DNA of 64,000 nucleotides from Coniochaeta sp. PMI_546 (taxonomy: Eukaryota > Ascomycota > Sordariomycetes > Coniochaetales > Coniochaetaceae), in contig MU271148.1 of assembly GCA_021432605.1 (NCBI GenBank), forward strand, positions 875,362-939,361, read 5' to 3'. The notes under the pieces were generated by a model that searched no databases, was not told where the DNA came from, and worked only from the letters and a program-made list of their open reading frames with translations. The position numbers and the translations under genes were made by a program. This document shows, piece after piece, positions 23,539 through 34,497 of this stretch (positions are counted from its first letter, which is position 1; each line of letters begins with the position of its first letter).

Positions 23539-25293
23539 ATGGGCGGCCCTAACGCCGGCAGTGAACGTTCGACTCCCCTTCCGCATCACGCCCCCCAGCA
23601 GCAAAGGGCCCAGCCGCCATCGAATGCGGGCTCATCTCATCTTGAGCTTGTGACCAAGATACCGAATATACTGCCGCATGAGAGGGTATTTCCTATCCAG
23701 ATAGGGTCTGAACTGTTTAAACTTTCCGGCGCCTCTATCTCATCCGATGGTGCGTTCCCCCCCGCAGCGTCTCAAGTCATTAAGGGAGGATGCCAATAAT
23801 CTGGACTTCTTGAATGACAGGTCACTGAAGCCACGTGCTAACTGCACTGCAGCTCCGTCATACTTCTCTCAGTACTTCATATGCCAGATTGAGAGAGCCA
23901 AGGAGAGTGGAGAGGATCTCTCGACAGCAATACGTACTCTATATATCGACCGTGACCCGGTGACCTTTAGCGACATCTCACTCCATCTTCAAGGGTACCA
24001 TGTCCAACCTCGAGATGGCACTCACTTTGTGCGTCTCTTTGCAGACGCCCAATTTTATAGCTGTGAGTTAGATTGATATCGTTATCGTTGCCTGCTCGTC
24101 TGTACTGACATGAAACCCCCATTCTAGTGCCTAAGCTCATATCACAGCTCTACGAGGAGTCGATCTTCATGTCCATAGGCCACAAGGAGTTCCAGATTCC
24201 GCGTGATCTCTTTACTGACCCGGGCAACTCGCCCAACTACTTCTCCCTCGGCTTCGCCATCTTCTTTTCGTCGCCGGAGGAAATCTTCCCTGGCCTAGAC
24301 CGCGAAGGTCTCCTCCGTCCGCCGTCCATCCTCCCACCCTCTGTGACCGGCCGGTCGGCCGACGTCTTCGAGGAGCTCCTCCACCTCCTCCGCGGATACC
24401 CGGTGCACATACGCAACGAAACCCACAGGCAGACCCTCCTTCGCGACTGCCGATACTTCAACTTCAAGGGGTTGGAGCAGCGGCTCATCCCGCACAGCAT
24501 AAGCTACAACCAGTCCCGCCGCAGGGAGGAGATCGTCCTGCGGCTGGAGGACATTCTCAAGAGCGGCATAACCGTCGCCCTCGAACCCACCGTGGCCGAC
24601 CCGCTGGCTGGCTGGGTCAACTACGCGCGCCCCTTCGTCGACACGCAGTCGTACGAGCTCGTCCTCGAGATCGGCGGCGAGGCCACCAAGCTGCACCTGA
24701 GCAGCATGCGGCTCGAGTTCTTCCGCGACGCCAAGATCAGAATCGCCCGCCTCTTCGAGGTCATAGCCACCAAGCTGAACCTGCCCCCGACCACCGTACC
24801 CCTCGGCCTCCTCATGGCAAAAGGCGGCGCGAGCAGCCAGCCAGCCACGCCGGGAAACACCCCGCTGAGCGAGGACCTGGTCCGCGCCGTCCTCGACCCG
24901 GAAGCCAGCGTCGTCCTCGACGGGAAGCCGTGGTCGCAGCCGCCGTCGCCGCCGCCAACCCAACCGCTCTCCGCCGTCGACGAAGCCGGCGGCGGCGGCG
25001 GCGGCGGCGGCGCCTCCTCCCCGGGCCTCGACTTCTCCCCCGCCTCCATGTCCGGGGCCAGCAGCACCGCCCAGCCCGCGCGCAAGAGGCGGAGGGTCGA
25101 CCAGGAGTCCGCCGCCGGGTCCAGCTACGGCGCGGCCGACGAGTGGATCGTTCGGACTGGCCAGTGGCGGCTGCGGATACACGGCGCCAAGAACGGGAAG
25201 TCCGCCGTCGAGTGCGCGCTTGTGGCCGTCAAGCTCGATGCTATGAGTTCGGAGCAGACGAGGAACGCTGCTAGGGGTTTCTTAACTGGCTAG
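23539..25293 (+). CDS. Tandem BTB/POZ (T1-type) domain protein
   Basis: Three exons (23539-23749, 23853-24062, 24128-25293) encode 528 residues. Two consecutive BTB domains of the potassium-channel-tetramerisation type are visible. The first runs from VFPIQIGSELFKLSGASIS to about residue 140. The second starts SIFMSIGHKEFQIPRDLF and ends near ELLHLLRGYPVHIRN-RDCRYFNFKGL. A conserved region follows, then a Pro-rich linker, a nine-Gly run encoded by a GGC repeat, a basic cluster ARKRRRVDQ that resembles a nuclear localisation signal, and a C-terminal block beginning WIVRTGQWRLRIHG. Yeast YLR108C/YDR132C are the relatives I recall, of unclear function. BTB domains mediate oligomerisation and often link to Cul3 ligases; neither is shown here. 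Third-position GC is very high in the last exon. Confidence 0.88.
24988..25013 (+). repeat. GGC trinucleotide repeat in the BTB gene
   Basis: About eight GGC units in a row encode a poly-Gly linker in the BTB protein. Such tracts are prone to length variation between isolates. Confidence 0.85.
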
Positions 25294-25993
25294 AGGCGTT
25301 GGTGATTTGGGGTTTTTGTTAAGTGTCTGTTTTCCCTGGACTTTTTGTTCTTGGCGCGTCTTTTGGATGGAGAGCGTATTTGTATTCCTTGTTTCATCTG
25401 CCTTGTACAGTCTGTCATCGTATACCTCTTCTGATCCACTAGACGACTTGAATGATCAATTCGATACTATTTGAATGCCAATAGAAATTCATGATAGGGC
25501 GCAGCGCATTTTGACAACCACACGTCGTCGACACATTCGGATTCCGAGTGATGCCTGACTTCGCGAACTGGATCAAATCAAAGTGGAAGAGGTATGTGTA
25601 ACCCAACGAAAGAGTCCTGAACACGATCCATTAATAAACTACGAAAAAGGAAGCCATCACAGCTTCCAAGGTGGTACAAACCAGACCATCAAGATGAAAC
25701 ACTCTCCAGGAAGAAGGACAAACAAATCCCATCCCATCACTTGGCGCCAGACGCCAAACGCAATGCAGAAACGCCTACCTTCCCGGTATCCGAAAGAGCG
25801 CTCTACCAGCCGTCCGAGAAAGAGAGAAACAGACATTTACTTCAACAGGACCAACCACCACCACCATCCTGACACCATTTCAAGGCTACCCATCCCACTC
25901 CTTTTATCCATTCCTCATTGCCCTCCATCTTCACCCACCTCCTGCCCCCACTCAATCCCCCATACCATCAAAACCCCCGAAGACCTTATCCTC
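25294..25993. other. Intergenic, convergent 3' flanks
   Basis: This 700-bp region lies between converging BTB and coiled-coil genes. It is rich in CCA/ACC near 25,850-25,980 and has no convincing ORF. Confidence 0.5.
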
Positions 25994-28082
25994 CTAGGAC
26001 CTCACCCTCCGCCCAGGCGTGACCACGCCCCCGACCCGTCCGGCCGGGGCACTGACGTCCCTCCTCTCGACGCCCTCGACCATCTGCTTCCTGGGCGTGA
26101 CGGCCCCGCTCTTGGCCCGGCCCCTCCGCTCCCTGATCTGGGCCAGCGCCTGCTCGCGCGTCATGGTCGGCGTCAGCGCCGGGTTGCTGGTGTCGAACGA
26201 CGGCTGCTCCGTTCCCCCCGCCTTCCGGGGCGTGCGCTGCGCCGCCAGGATGCGTGATGCTAGGGACGGGTCTTCGTTTTCGTCCTTGAGGGGGACTTTG
26301 GTGGTGGTTACTGTCATCGAGGTGTAGAAGGCTGCTGCCGTGTGAGGGCGGTCGTGGGCTTCCTCGTGGTGTGAGGTGGTGGAGTGGATTTGGTGGCCGT
26401 GGTAGGTTGCTGGTGCTGTGGCTGGCTCGGGCATTAGGTCATTTGTGGTGGTGACGGTGTTGATCATGGTGGCGTTTGGCTGGGTTAGGGTGTCGTCTTC
26501 GGTCTCTGCTGGTGCCGGGGAGGGTGATGCTGATACGGACTGGGTGGGTACGGGTCCTGGAGTAGTCGGGATGGTGAAGAGTAGGGGTACCTCGTGGCCG
26601 TGGTGACCATGTGGAGCGTCGAGTAGGGAGAGGAGCGAGGTCCGTTGCTTGGCAAGCATGGCGAAGTCTGGAGGCTCGACTGATGGTGTGCGTGCATAGT
26701 AAGGTGGGTTCTGCTCGGGAGTAGGAGGCTCGACGGGGGCTTCCTCACTTGTGGAGGCTTCAGGCAGAGACGCGCTCTCCTGAATTGTGACAAGCGCCTC
26801 CACTTCCTCTTGTGATACGGTCCGGAAGATGCCCTCCGTCGGAACGAAAATGGTGCTGAGTCTCGGTCCTTTCGACTTTCCCTCGGCTCTCAACATGTCT
26901 GTCTTTGATTTCCTGCCGGACGGACTCGTCAGACTCTCGGGCGGCGGTATTGGGGTGTCCTCACTAAGGATCACTAGGTCGCTCGCATCGGTAATCCTGA
27001 GAGGTTCTGGCCGCTTCCGGCGTGGGCTAGACGTCGAGGCTGCCGCTTCCTGTCGATGGATTTTGGCGCACGAGCAGCATTTGAGCTCGCACTCAGCCTG
27101 GAGAAACTCGACCTGCTCCAGAGCGCGCTCCGCTCGGTGCTTCTCCCACTGCCAGAGCATCGTGAGCTCGTCAATTTCCGCCTCACTCGATGCCGAGGAC
27201 TTGATATCCAGGATGCTGACGGAAGAAATCCGCGACTTCTTCTTCGGCGATGCGAATTCGTTATCATCAGCGTCTGGCCCGGTCGACGGCAGTGGTAACC
27301 GGCCCTCGGCTGCAAGCTTGGCGATGTCCTCCTCGTTCTTGGCGAGGGCCTTGAAAGCATCACGCTCCTGTTCGAGCATCTTGACGCGCTCGAGTGTCTG
27401 CTCGAGCTGCTCCTGCACACCGACGAGGCTGTATCGTGAGGTAAACGCTTCCTGTTCGCGAGCCTTGCTACGCTCTTTCTCGACGTCGAGCAGTTCCTCG
27501 GCCGATTTGATGGCCGACCGGGCTGACTTCAGCTCCTCTTGTAGCTTGACGATGACGCTCTGCGACTTGAATGTCTCTTTCCGCGCGCGCCGTATCTCCT
27601 TTTCCCATAGAGCCTGTGTATGTGCGTGCGTTTCTTTGGCGCGGCCGTAGTTCTCCTGTTCGACAAAGGCATTAGCTAATGATGTATGTGAGATACAAGG
27701 AGAAAGACTGTACGAAACATACCATCACAGTTTCAAGCCGTTCTCCTACCCTGCGTTCTCTCTCCTTCCCCTCCTCGACCTGTTTCCTTAGCAAGCGCGC
27801 CTCCTCCCGGTAGCGGCGCATCTCGCTCTCGGCCTCTTCGCGACCAAGCATTGCACGCTTGAGGGCGGCATCTGCTGTTTTCCGCTCTAGTTGCTTGGAC
27901 TGCATAGTGAGAGAGTTGAACTGGTTGATCTTATCGGAAACCATGCTGTCGCGGGCGTTGTCCTTGCCGAGGCGCAACGACAACATTGATTCGCGCTGTT
28001 GGTTGACGCGGTCGGAGGAGACAGGTTGGAGGGCTGTCTGTCCACCGACTGGTGAGCCTGGTAGACTCGACGGAGTATCCAT
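25994..28082 (-). CDS. Fungal coiled-coil protein, function unknown
   Basis: Two exons (28082-27723 and 27655-25994), with a GTATGT..CAG intron of 67 bp, encode 673 residues. About residues 50-260 are heptad-rich and highly charged (KTADAALKRAMLGREEAESE, then LWEKEIRRARKE and QEQLEQTLERVKMLEQERDA), predicting a long coiled coil. The middle holds a CxC pair (LKCCSCAKIHR) and a basic SSPRRKRPEP stretch. The second half is Pro/Ser/Thr-rich and disordered. The end has a compact motif TPTMTREQALAQIRERRGRA that looks conserved in orthologues I recall only vaguely. No enzymatic domain is visible. A cytoskeletal, septation or spindle-pole role would fit the architecture but is inference. The Met at 28082 starts the conserved-looking MDTPSSLPGSPVG; the frame extends further upstream without support. 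The gene is divergent from the MAPR gene. Confidence 0.83.
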
Positions 28083-28689
28083 TGCGGACCGATCTGAGAC
28101 GATGAGAAATGTCATGCAGCAGTGTTGGTGGTGTTTGTGTGTGCTAGGTGTCGTGGATAATTGCGCCGGCAAGTGCGTTGCGCATGCACAGCAACAAAGA
28201 ATAGGTAAGAGGTTGATGGAACTGCAACGTAGAATGATGCAGCTATCCAAGTAGCTTCGTGAGCTATGTTTCTCCAAGCTGCAGAGCTATGGTGCGGTAT
28301 GACGAGCAATATGGAGAGTTTGTTACGGGGTCTGCGATGCGTCTGCAATGCCGCTATTATTTACTCCATAATTGGAAGTGCACGCGGGATCCCCACGAGT
28401 TGCTATGGGTGACGCGAAAGAAGTGGGACTGTTGACAGCCTTGCATGACGCTAAGGTGAGACGCAGCCAATGACCGTGAGACCAATCCAGTTCCGCCAAA
28501 GTGGACCGCGGAGTTGAAGCACCGTCTTCTTCAGCCTTACATGATTTGATCCAGATTATCCGGTCTCGAGATCTGGTAACACCACCTTGTCTGTCCTTAT
28601 ACGAGTTTGCAGTTTTCGCTCTCCGATCTCCTTACTTTTTCCTTTTTTTGTATGCCAAAGCTGCATTCTGTGATCGTTTTTCTGGTACC
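28083..28689. promoter_or_regulatory. Bidirectional promoter region, coiled-coil / MAPR genes
   Basis: This 607-bp region separates divergent start codons. There is a pyrimidine-rich run just before the MAPR start (CTTTTTCCTTTTTTTG at 28,630-28,650). Nothing else stands out. Confidence 0.45.
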
Positions 28690-29571
28690 ATGGCTGACAC
28701 CGAGCCGTCCGTCCGGCAGCGAAAGCCAAAGACTACCACCAATGACGACAGTGATCTCAGTGACGCCAGCGAGCCCAAACTGGTTAAAGTAGAGTCCATC
28801 TCTCCCAAGCAGAAGGTCGAGAAAGAAGACGCATACAACCCCATCGTAGACATATTCCGCGTCCTCACATTCCTCTTCCTCGCATCATGTGGCCTGAGCT
28901 ACCTCATCTCCAGCGGTGAGACCTGGACCTGGGGGATGAAGAACCCGCCCAAGTACCTACAGAAGGACTGGTGGGAGTCGCAATGGGTACGCCTGAAGAC
29001 CCTGCAGTACTCACAGTTTGTCAAAGGATAGCCTATCACTGACATATTGCCCCTCCAGCGTGGCCCAATCTACCTCACCCCGGCCGAGCTAGCCGCCTAC
29101 GATGGCACAGACGAGACCAAACCCCTCTACCTGGCCATAAACGGCACAATCTACGACGTCTCCGCCAACAGACGCACCTACGGGCCGGGCGGCTCCTACC
29201 ACTTCTTCGCGGGCTGCGACGCCAGCCGCGCCTACGTCACGGGCTGCTTCGCCGAAGACAGGACGCCCGACATGCGCGGCGCCGAGGAGATGTACCTGCC
29301 CCTCGACGACCCGGAGACGGACAGGTACTGGACCGCCGAGCAGCTGAGGGAGCTGCGCAAGAAGGAGAGGGCCGAGGCCAAGCAGAAGGTGCACGACGCG
29401 CTCAAGCACTGGGTCGACTTCTTCGCAAAGAGCAAGAAGTACCGCAAGGTCGGCTACGTCAAGATGGAGGAGGGATGGAAGAAGAACACTCCCAGGAGGA
29501 AGCTGTGTGATGCTGCGCAGCAGGGGAGGACGAAGAGGAAGATACCTGGGCAGGAGGGGGAGTCCGCTTAA
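28690..29571 (+). CDS. MAPR-type cytochrome b5-like heme/steroid-binding membrane protein
   Basis: Two exons (28690-28986 and 29059-29571) encode 269 residues. An acidic, Ser-rich N-terminus is followed by one membrane segment (about residues 57-76, IFRVLTFLFLASCGLSYLIS). The cytochrome b5-like domain begins in exon 2: IYLTPAELAAYDGTDETKPL, LAINGTIYDV, YGPGGSYHFFAGCDASRAY. This is the membrane-associated progesterone receptor (MAPR) subtype, which ligates heme through Tyr rather than the two His residues of true cytochrome b5. The Tyr in TYGPGGSY is the likely ligand position. Yeast Dap1 supports sterol-synthesis P450 enzymes; a similar role is plausible but not shown. The C-terminus is an unusually long Lys/Arg-rich tail. 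An in-frame GTACGC donor at 28,987 removes an otherwise terminating read-through. Confidence 0.9.
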
Positions 29572-30053
29572 CCCCAGTGCCTCATGACAGGTAGTGAGTC
29601 GCCTGAAGTATGATGTCGATATAATACAACGATTTGATGTGGTACATGCTTTCGGCAGTTGATCATGTCGATGCGTTCTCGTTCTCAGTCCCAAAGTGGA
29701 GTAATACAAATTCACCGTGGAAAAGAGGAGGTTATTACCAGAACAAACCAACTCATTTAATGCAATATGTAACACACGCCAATGTAGGCATGATCATGTA
29801 CAGAATCATAGGCAGACCACCACCTCTCGCCGGCTGTGTGGTCACCAATCATCCACAGAACTAGAACTAGGCGATTTCACACGCCTCCTACACACACAAG
29901 TCACCATCCAAGCCACCATTAAACCTTTTGGTATATCACCCGCCATACACCACCCAAACTCCTCGGATCTAGAGATGGAGAAGAGACACGGGAGGGAAAA
30001 ATCAAACGACACTAAGGGAAAACCACGACAGTTTGACCTCTTGGTTCCAAGCT
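29572..30053. other. Intergenic, convergent 3' flanks
   Basis: This 482-bp region lies between MAPR and the cupredoxin gene, with no supportable feature. Confidence 0.5.
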
Positions 30054-30810
30054 CTAAAGCATGAAGAGGGCAGCGACAACGGCAAGGAGGCCGACCGCGC
30101 TGGGGGTGGTGATGCCCATGGCTCCACCGGTGGCGGCAGCGCTGCCGGTGCCGGTGGTGGTCGTGGTTCCGCTGGTGCCGCCCGTGGTGGTGTTGGTTCC
30201 GGACGGGACGACGGTGCTGGCGCCGGCGGCGAGCTGCTTGTATGCTGCGAGCGTCTTGTTCGAGGTGGAGCTGTTGTGGGAGGGAGTCAAGTTAGCAAAC
30301 CTGTTTCCTGCATTTGTGTTTGCGCGCTGTAATTCAGGTTGTACTCACACTTCGTTAACAACCATGACCATACCGCTCTCGCAGTGCTTGCCCTGGGCGC
30401 AGTAGACCCAGATGGGCTTCGTGTCGTTGACGGGGATGGTGTAGGTCGACGTCATGCCCATGGCTTGGCTGGCGGCGGCGGGTTGGAAGCCCGAGTGGAA
30501 GCCGGTGAGGTTGCTGTGCGCCGAGATGGGCTGGCACGGGTTGTCAAAGGTCGACTGCGTCGCGGTGTGGTTGCCGGCCACGAACTGGAACTGGATCATG
30601 TCGCCGACCGCCGCCGTGACGCTCTCCGGAGAGAACTTTAGTGTGCCGTTGATTCCGACGGTGACAACGTGCATCTTGGTGCCGGTTGATTGGGCTATAG
30701 CCATCAGTCAGCACTTTCCACATTTCACTGAGCCACCCCAGGTTTCCTCGTCTTTACGTACCGGATGCCAGGCTCGCGAGAGCGGCAAGGGCGAATGTTG
30801 AGAACTGCAT
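30054..30810 (-). CDS. Secreted GPI-anchored cupredoxin (plastocyanin-like)
   Basis: Three exons (30810-30762, 30694-30349, 30270-30054) encode 203 residues. A signal peptide (MQFSTFALAALASLAS) leads into a single cupredoxin domain. A complete type 1 copper site is visible: His59 (GNHTATQ), Cys115, His120 and Met125 in YCAQGKHCESGM, spaced C-x4-H-x4-M. Cys70 and Cys121 could form the usual disulfide. A Ser/Thr/Gly linker (TTTGGTSGTTTTTG) and a hydrophobic C-terminus (AVGLLAVVAALFML) indicate O-glycosylation and a GPI anchor. Fungi have several such extracellular serine-rich cupredoxins; they presumably transfer electrons or bind copper at the cell surface, but roles are poorly known. The intron junctions restore SAQSTGTKMHVVTVG and NEVSTSNKT exactly. 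Confidence 0.88.
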
Positions 30811-33327
30811 TTTGAAATGTGTGTTGATTGTTCTGGAAAAACGAAGAAAGGGTGTCGTCGAAAGAGTGACTGGTAAATCTCGAAAGCGACTCGCGCTGTA
30901 TGGTGTTTAAACTAGGACTAGCCTGAGGAGAGAATGTTATGGCCGAAGACGACAGATGAAAGAAAGTACAACGAAAAAAGGTACAACCCTGAACTTGAAG
31001 AGAGGAACAGTGACTGAAGGAAGAAAAGAACGGGTCGGAAGACAGAGGGCAACAGCATGAATATAAGAGAGAAGGTGGAGTGGCCCTCGGGAAAGTGACG
31101 GATCACCATACCCTTGTCTTCTGTGTCTCGGACGTGGATCGTGGAGGGCGAGGGTCAAGACCGAAAGAGTCGTAGAGTCCTTGAAACAAGTCGACGTTTT
31201 GACCACCATCGTGGCCCTTCTCTACCCCATGACGACCCGCACTGCGAAGCCTCTGGTGCACCTGGCGCTTGGGTTCGGGAGACATTAAACAGGAGGTCTC
31301 CGGTCTGCTCAGGGCTGCTCGTCCCCGGCAGAAATGCAGGCATATGTCCATAAACCCGTACGCTTGCCACTCGACAGCTGGGTTAGATGCAGCAACGGCT
31401 CGCAATGCAATGGCTTGCGGATCCGTGGTGTGAACTCATTCGACTTAGAGGCGCTCGGGAGCACGGCAACTGGTGATCCGGAAGGCTTGACTCTCGAGCG
31501 AGAGCAGATGCGTCCAGAAGCACTGGTCGCATCAAATCCTATCTCTAGCATTCAGTCGCCAATAGGTCGTCAGCCATTCCTCACCAGCGCTTGCACACAT
31601 TGCGACGTGGACGAGAAGTATCCTTCGTCCAGCTAAAATAGGACACTAGTCTAGAGGCAAACCCAGTGGTCCATCTGCGGTAGGGTGGCCATTGGAGCGG
31701 TCGGCGCAAGAAATGAGGCTCAGACTGCCACGCAGAGAGGCATCGTGGGATGTGGCCGGACGGGGTTGAAGCCGAATTAAGCTTTGAACATGGGTAAAAA
31801 TGGTAACAGGGGTCCTGAAAGGGGCCAAGCACGGATGCGCAACAGCCTGTGACGCTCCTCAAACACCAATGAGTTTCAGCGGGCGGCCACAAAACCTGGG
31901 GCGGCTTAAAACTTGGGGTACGTACCATAGTACCTAAGCGGTGGTAGCTGCAGTAGACTTTCAGCCTCCTCTCATCTGTTCTCTCAAGTCAAGTTCCCAT
32001 TCTACTTTTTCGGATCTCGGTCAACGCACAGGAAGGATATGGGACTGGTTGCCCTGCTGGTGATGCCAAGATTTTACAACCATGATGTGCAGCCGGGAAG
32101 CCAAAGGGAGATTAAAATTCTCCATATCTCGAAATTCGGCAAGATTGGGCAAAGTCATGCAGAAGCCAGCCCACTTCGACAACAGGAAGCCTTTCTAGGT
32201 GACCTTAGCTTCCGCTGTCTATAGACTCGTTCCTACGGTCAACGGCTGTCCACGCGTCTAGAAATGCGTAAACCTCGTCACTGGCAATGCGTGTTGTATT
32301 CTGTAACGCAGCTGTTCAACACATGGCTAGGAGGACATTGCCCCTGCTCAGGAGTCGAAACAAATCCAATGTCCCCCATACCGTAGCATCGCCAAGGGTC
32401 TGACCATCCCCTGCTAGCTGAGATATCTCCGAGATCAGAGAAACTTTGCAAAACGTCTCTTTGCGACGAGAAACATGGCGAAACTTCATCTCCTGGTGGA
32501 CGTGCCCTGGGTCACGTCCGTCGCACTACCTATCATGTAATCGGCTATTCCAATCAAGCTCGACACAAACATATTAATTGTGTCCCGGATAGGTCTCACC
32601 ACTAATCCAGGAAGTCGAGAATCCGCTTAGCATTCAGATGACCAACGCCGTGTAATACTGCCCCGTGCATATCCCTCCTCGCCGAAGCACAAAGCCAGGC
32701 AGTGTTATCTGTGCAGGATCCTTCAACCATCAGCACCGTCAAATTTCCAAATTTCCGCACCCTCAAGAGAACGCCTGGAAGACTCGGGCATGTCTGGATC
32801 TTCGCCGCGAGAGTGCAGAACCGGCATACGCGGCAGAGGATCAAGAACATCCCGGTGCAAATCCGCCCAGGTCGCGAAACTGCGAGGTCGATCATGCTTG
32901 GCAAGCCTCCGTCATGCTAGCCGGTAGACGCAGCCCTGGCTTTATGGTGCCGGGCCCGACGCGGTTTGTTGACGGGTTGACGTTTGCCATGGATGGTCCA
33001 GCAAGCGAAGACTGACTTCTGATTCGAATGCCTTAGTGATGCCTGGGTTTTAAGGTACGAACGGCGGAAGTCGGATATTCATCGTCATGGCCCCTGCGAT
33101 GCTCTTCGTATTGTTGTCAAGTATCGATTCGGAGGATCTGCCCGACCTGTACAGATCTGTGAGGTCCTTGTCGGCAGACAAACAGTAGCTCTCCCACGGC
33201 TTGCCGAGGGCTATCGAAACACAGCCTCTGGTGAACACCAGTTTCCTGAGGCCGCCGCGGCCATTAATGGGTGGCCATCGACGGGTATCATGCACCTGTA
33301 TCCGGCAGTTCGATGTCACGTCCAGCC
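30811..33327. other. Long intergenic stretch, no gene seen
   Basis: This 2.5-kb region lies upstream of the cupredoxin gene. Frames such as 32602-32904 (minus, ends LNAKRILDFLD) and 31581-31928 (minus) lack recognisable domains or a workable splice model. A GGTACGTACC palindrome is at 31,917-31,926. A noncoding transcript or a degraded gene cannot be excluded. Confidence 0.45.
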
Positions 33328-33808
33328 TCACATATCAAGCAAAAGCTGCGGCGCAACCTTCTCCAGATCCTCAACCTGTACCGTCCATTATTACCATATC
33401 GTCTCGCGTTCGCCCATCGATTCTTATTTGCTCTTTACGTACCTCCAAGAAGCCGCCCCCTTCCCGCTCAGCAACACTCCTCGCAATCGCCTCCCTGACA
33501 AAGACATCCATGTACCGGGCCACCGCCGCGTTCGCGTCTTTCGTCACCCTCGTGCCTTCCTTCGTAAAAAATTCGTGCAGGAGCCGCGTTAGCAAGGCCG
33601 GCGGGATCGTCTTCTGCTGCTCCTCGTCTTCCTCATCTTCGTCGTCTTCGACTTGTTCTGATTGAGGATCCCGTGCATCTTCTGATATTGATCTTGTCGG
33701 TGTTGCTACCGCGCGCCGCTTGCTAGCTGCTCCTGCTCGGCTCCCACCAGCGGCCGAGGCGCGTTTATTGGTGGCTTTTGAGGATGGGGCCGATTCTTTG
33801 GCTGGCAT
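33328..33808 (-). CDS. CENP-X / MHF2, centromere and DNA-repair histone-fold protein
   Basis: Two exons (33808-33443 and 33375-33328), with a 67-bp GTACGT..ACAG intron, encode 137 residues. The first ~65 residues are basic then acidic and low-complexity (ATKR/GSRAG, then EDDEDEEDEEQQ). The histone fold follows: IPPALLTRLLHEFFTKEGTR, VTKDANAAVARYMDVFVREA and IARSVAEREG, ending in VEDLEKVAPQLLLDM, the typical CENP-X terminus. CENP-X pairs with CENP-S (MHF1) at kinetochores and with the FANCM/Mph1 helicase at stalled forks. The short last exon (48 nt) is essential to complete the fold; without splicing, the frame instead runs into EVRKEQIRIDGRT. The N-terminal extension is longer than in animals. 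Assignment rests on the helix pattern and the LEKVAPQLLLD end. Confidence 0.88.
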
Positions 33809-34497
33809 GATCGATTTCGTGGGGACGTGTAACAGAAATTATAAGAGAGAGATTGCGAGTCCTGCGTAATATTGTCACGTTGGGTACAGTGAGATGCAGA
33901 TAGTAAGTATCTTTTGGTCTATTGACAAATGACAGGGGACGCGTTCAAGTTTAAGCTGAGGGACGCGAAAAAAAGTGTTTACGTAACAATTATCGCAGGC
34001 ACTGGAAGAATCCGAGCATCGCGACTTTAAAGAAGGTACGAGTACTGTCCGAAAAGGCAACAAAGCGTGGCAAAGGCTTCACATAGATAGGACAGGGAAC
34101 GCAATGTATGGGGTTTAGAAAGCACTTCCAATCGATTGACCAGAGAACTATTGCCCGAAACGGATCTATCAGTCGCATGCAACCAAGGAAAACATTCGCC
34201 AGACGTAGTCGACTTCCAGCGGAGATGACGTTGCAAAGGAATACATCGGGGGAATTGCTTAGGATATAAATTACAAGCGGACGAAGCCAGAGAGCCAGGT
34301 GTTATAAACGCCACCCAGTCTATCAAGCAAGATTCCGCAACCGTCCCAGACCGAGCCCGGGAAGGCCTTCCACCATTCCTCTACCTCCCCTCTCCCCGTC
34401 TATCAACCACCCCTGCTCGGCCAAGCAATGCTCGCCTGCAATTACCACTCCATCGTCCCCTCTCCAATCAAATTTTGTACAAAAGTTGGTTGGGTAT
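33809..34497. other. Intergenic
   Basis: This 689-bp region holds the CENP-X promoter and the 3' flank of the ADP/ATP carrier. No feature is recognised. Confidence 0.5.

Noticed and set aside
24295-25182. 295-codon minus-strand frame inside the BTB gene
   Set aside because: It is the antisense shadow of a high-GC3 exon, Gly/Ala/Arg-rich, with no domain.
32602-32904. 100-codon minus-strand frame between cupredoxin and CENP-X
   Set aside because: No family is recognised, no consistent splice partner was found upstream, and this length occurs by chance in GC-balanced DNA.
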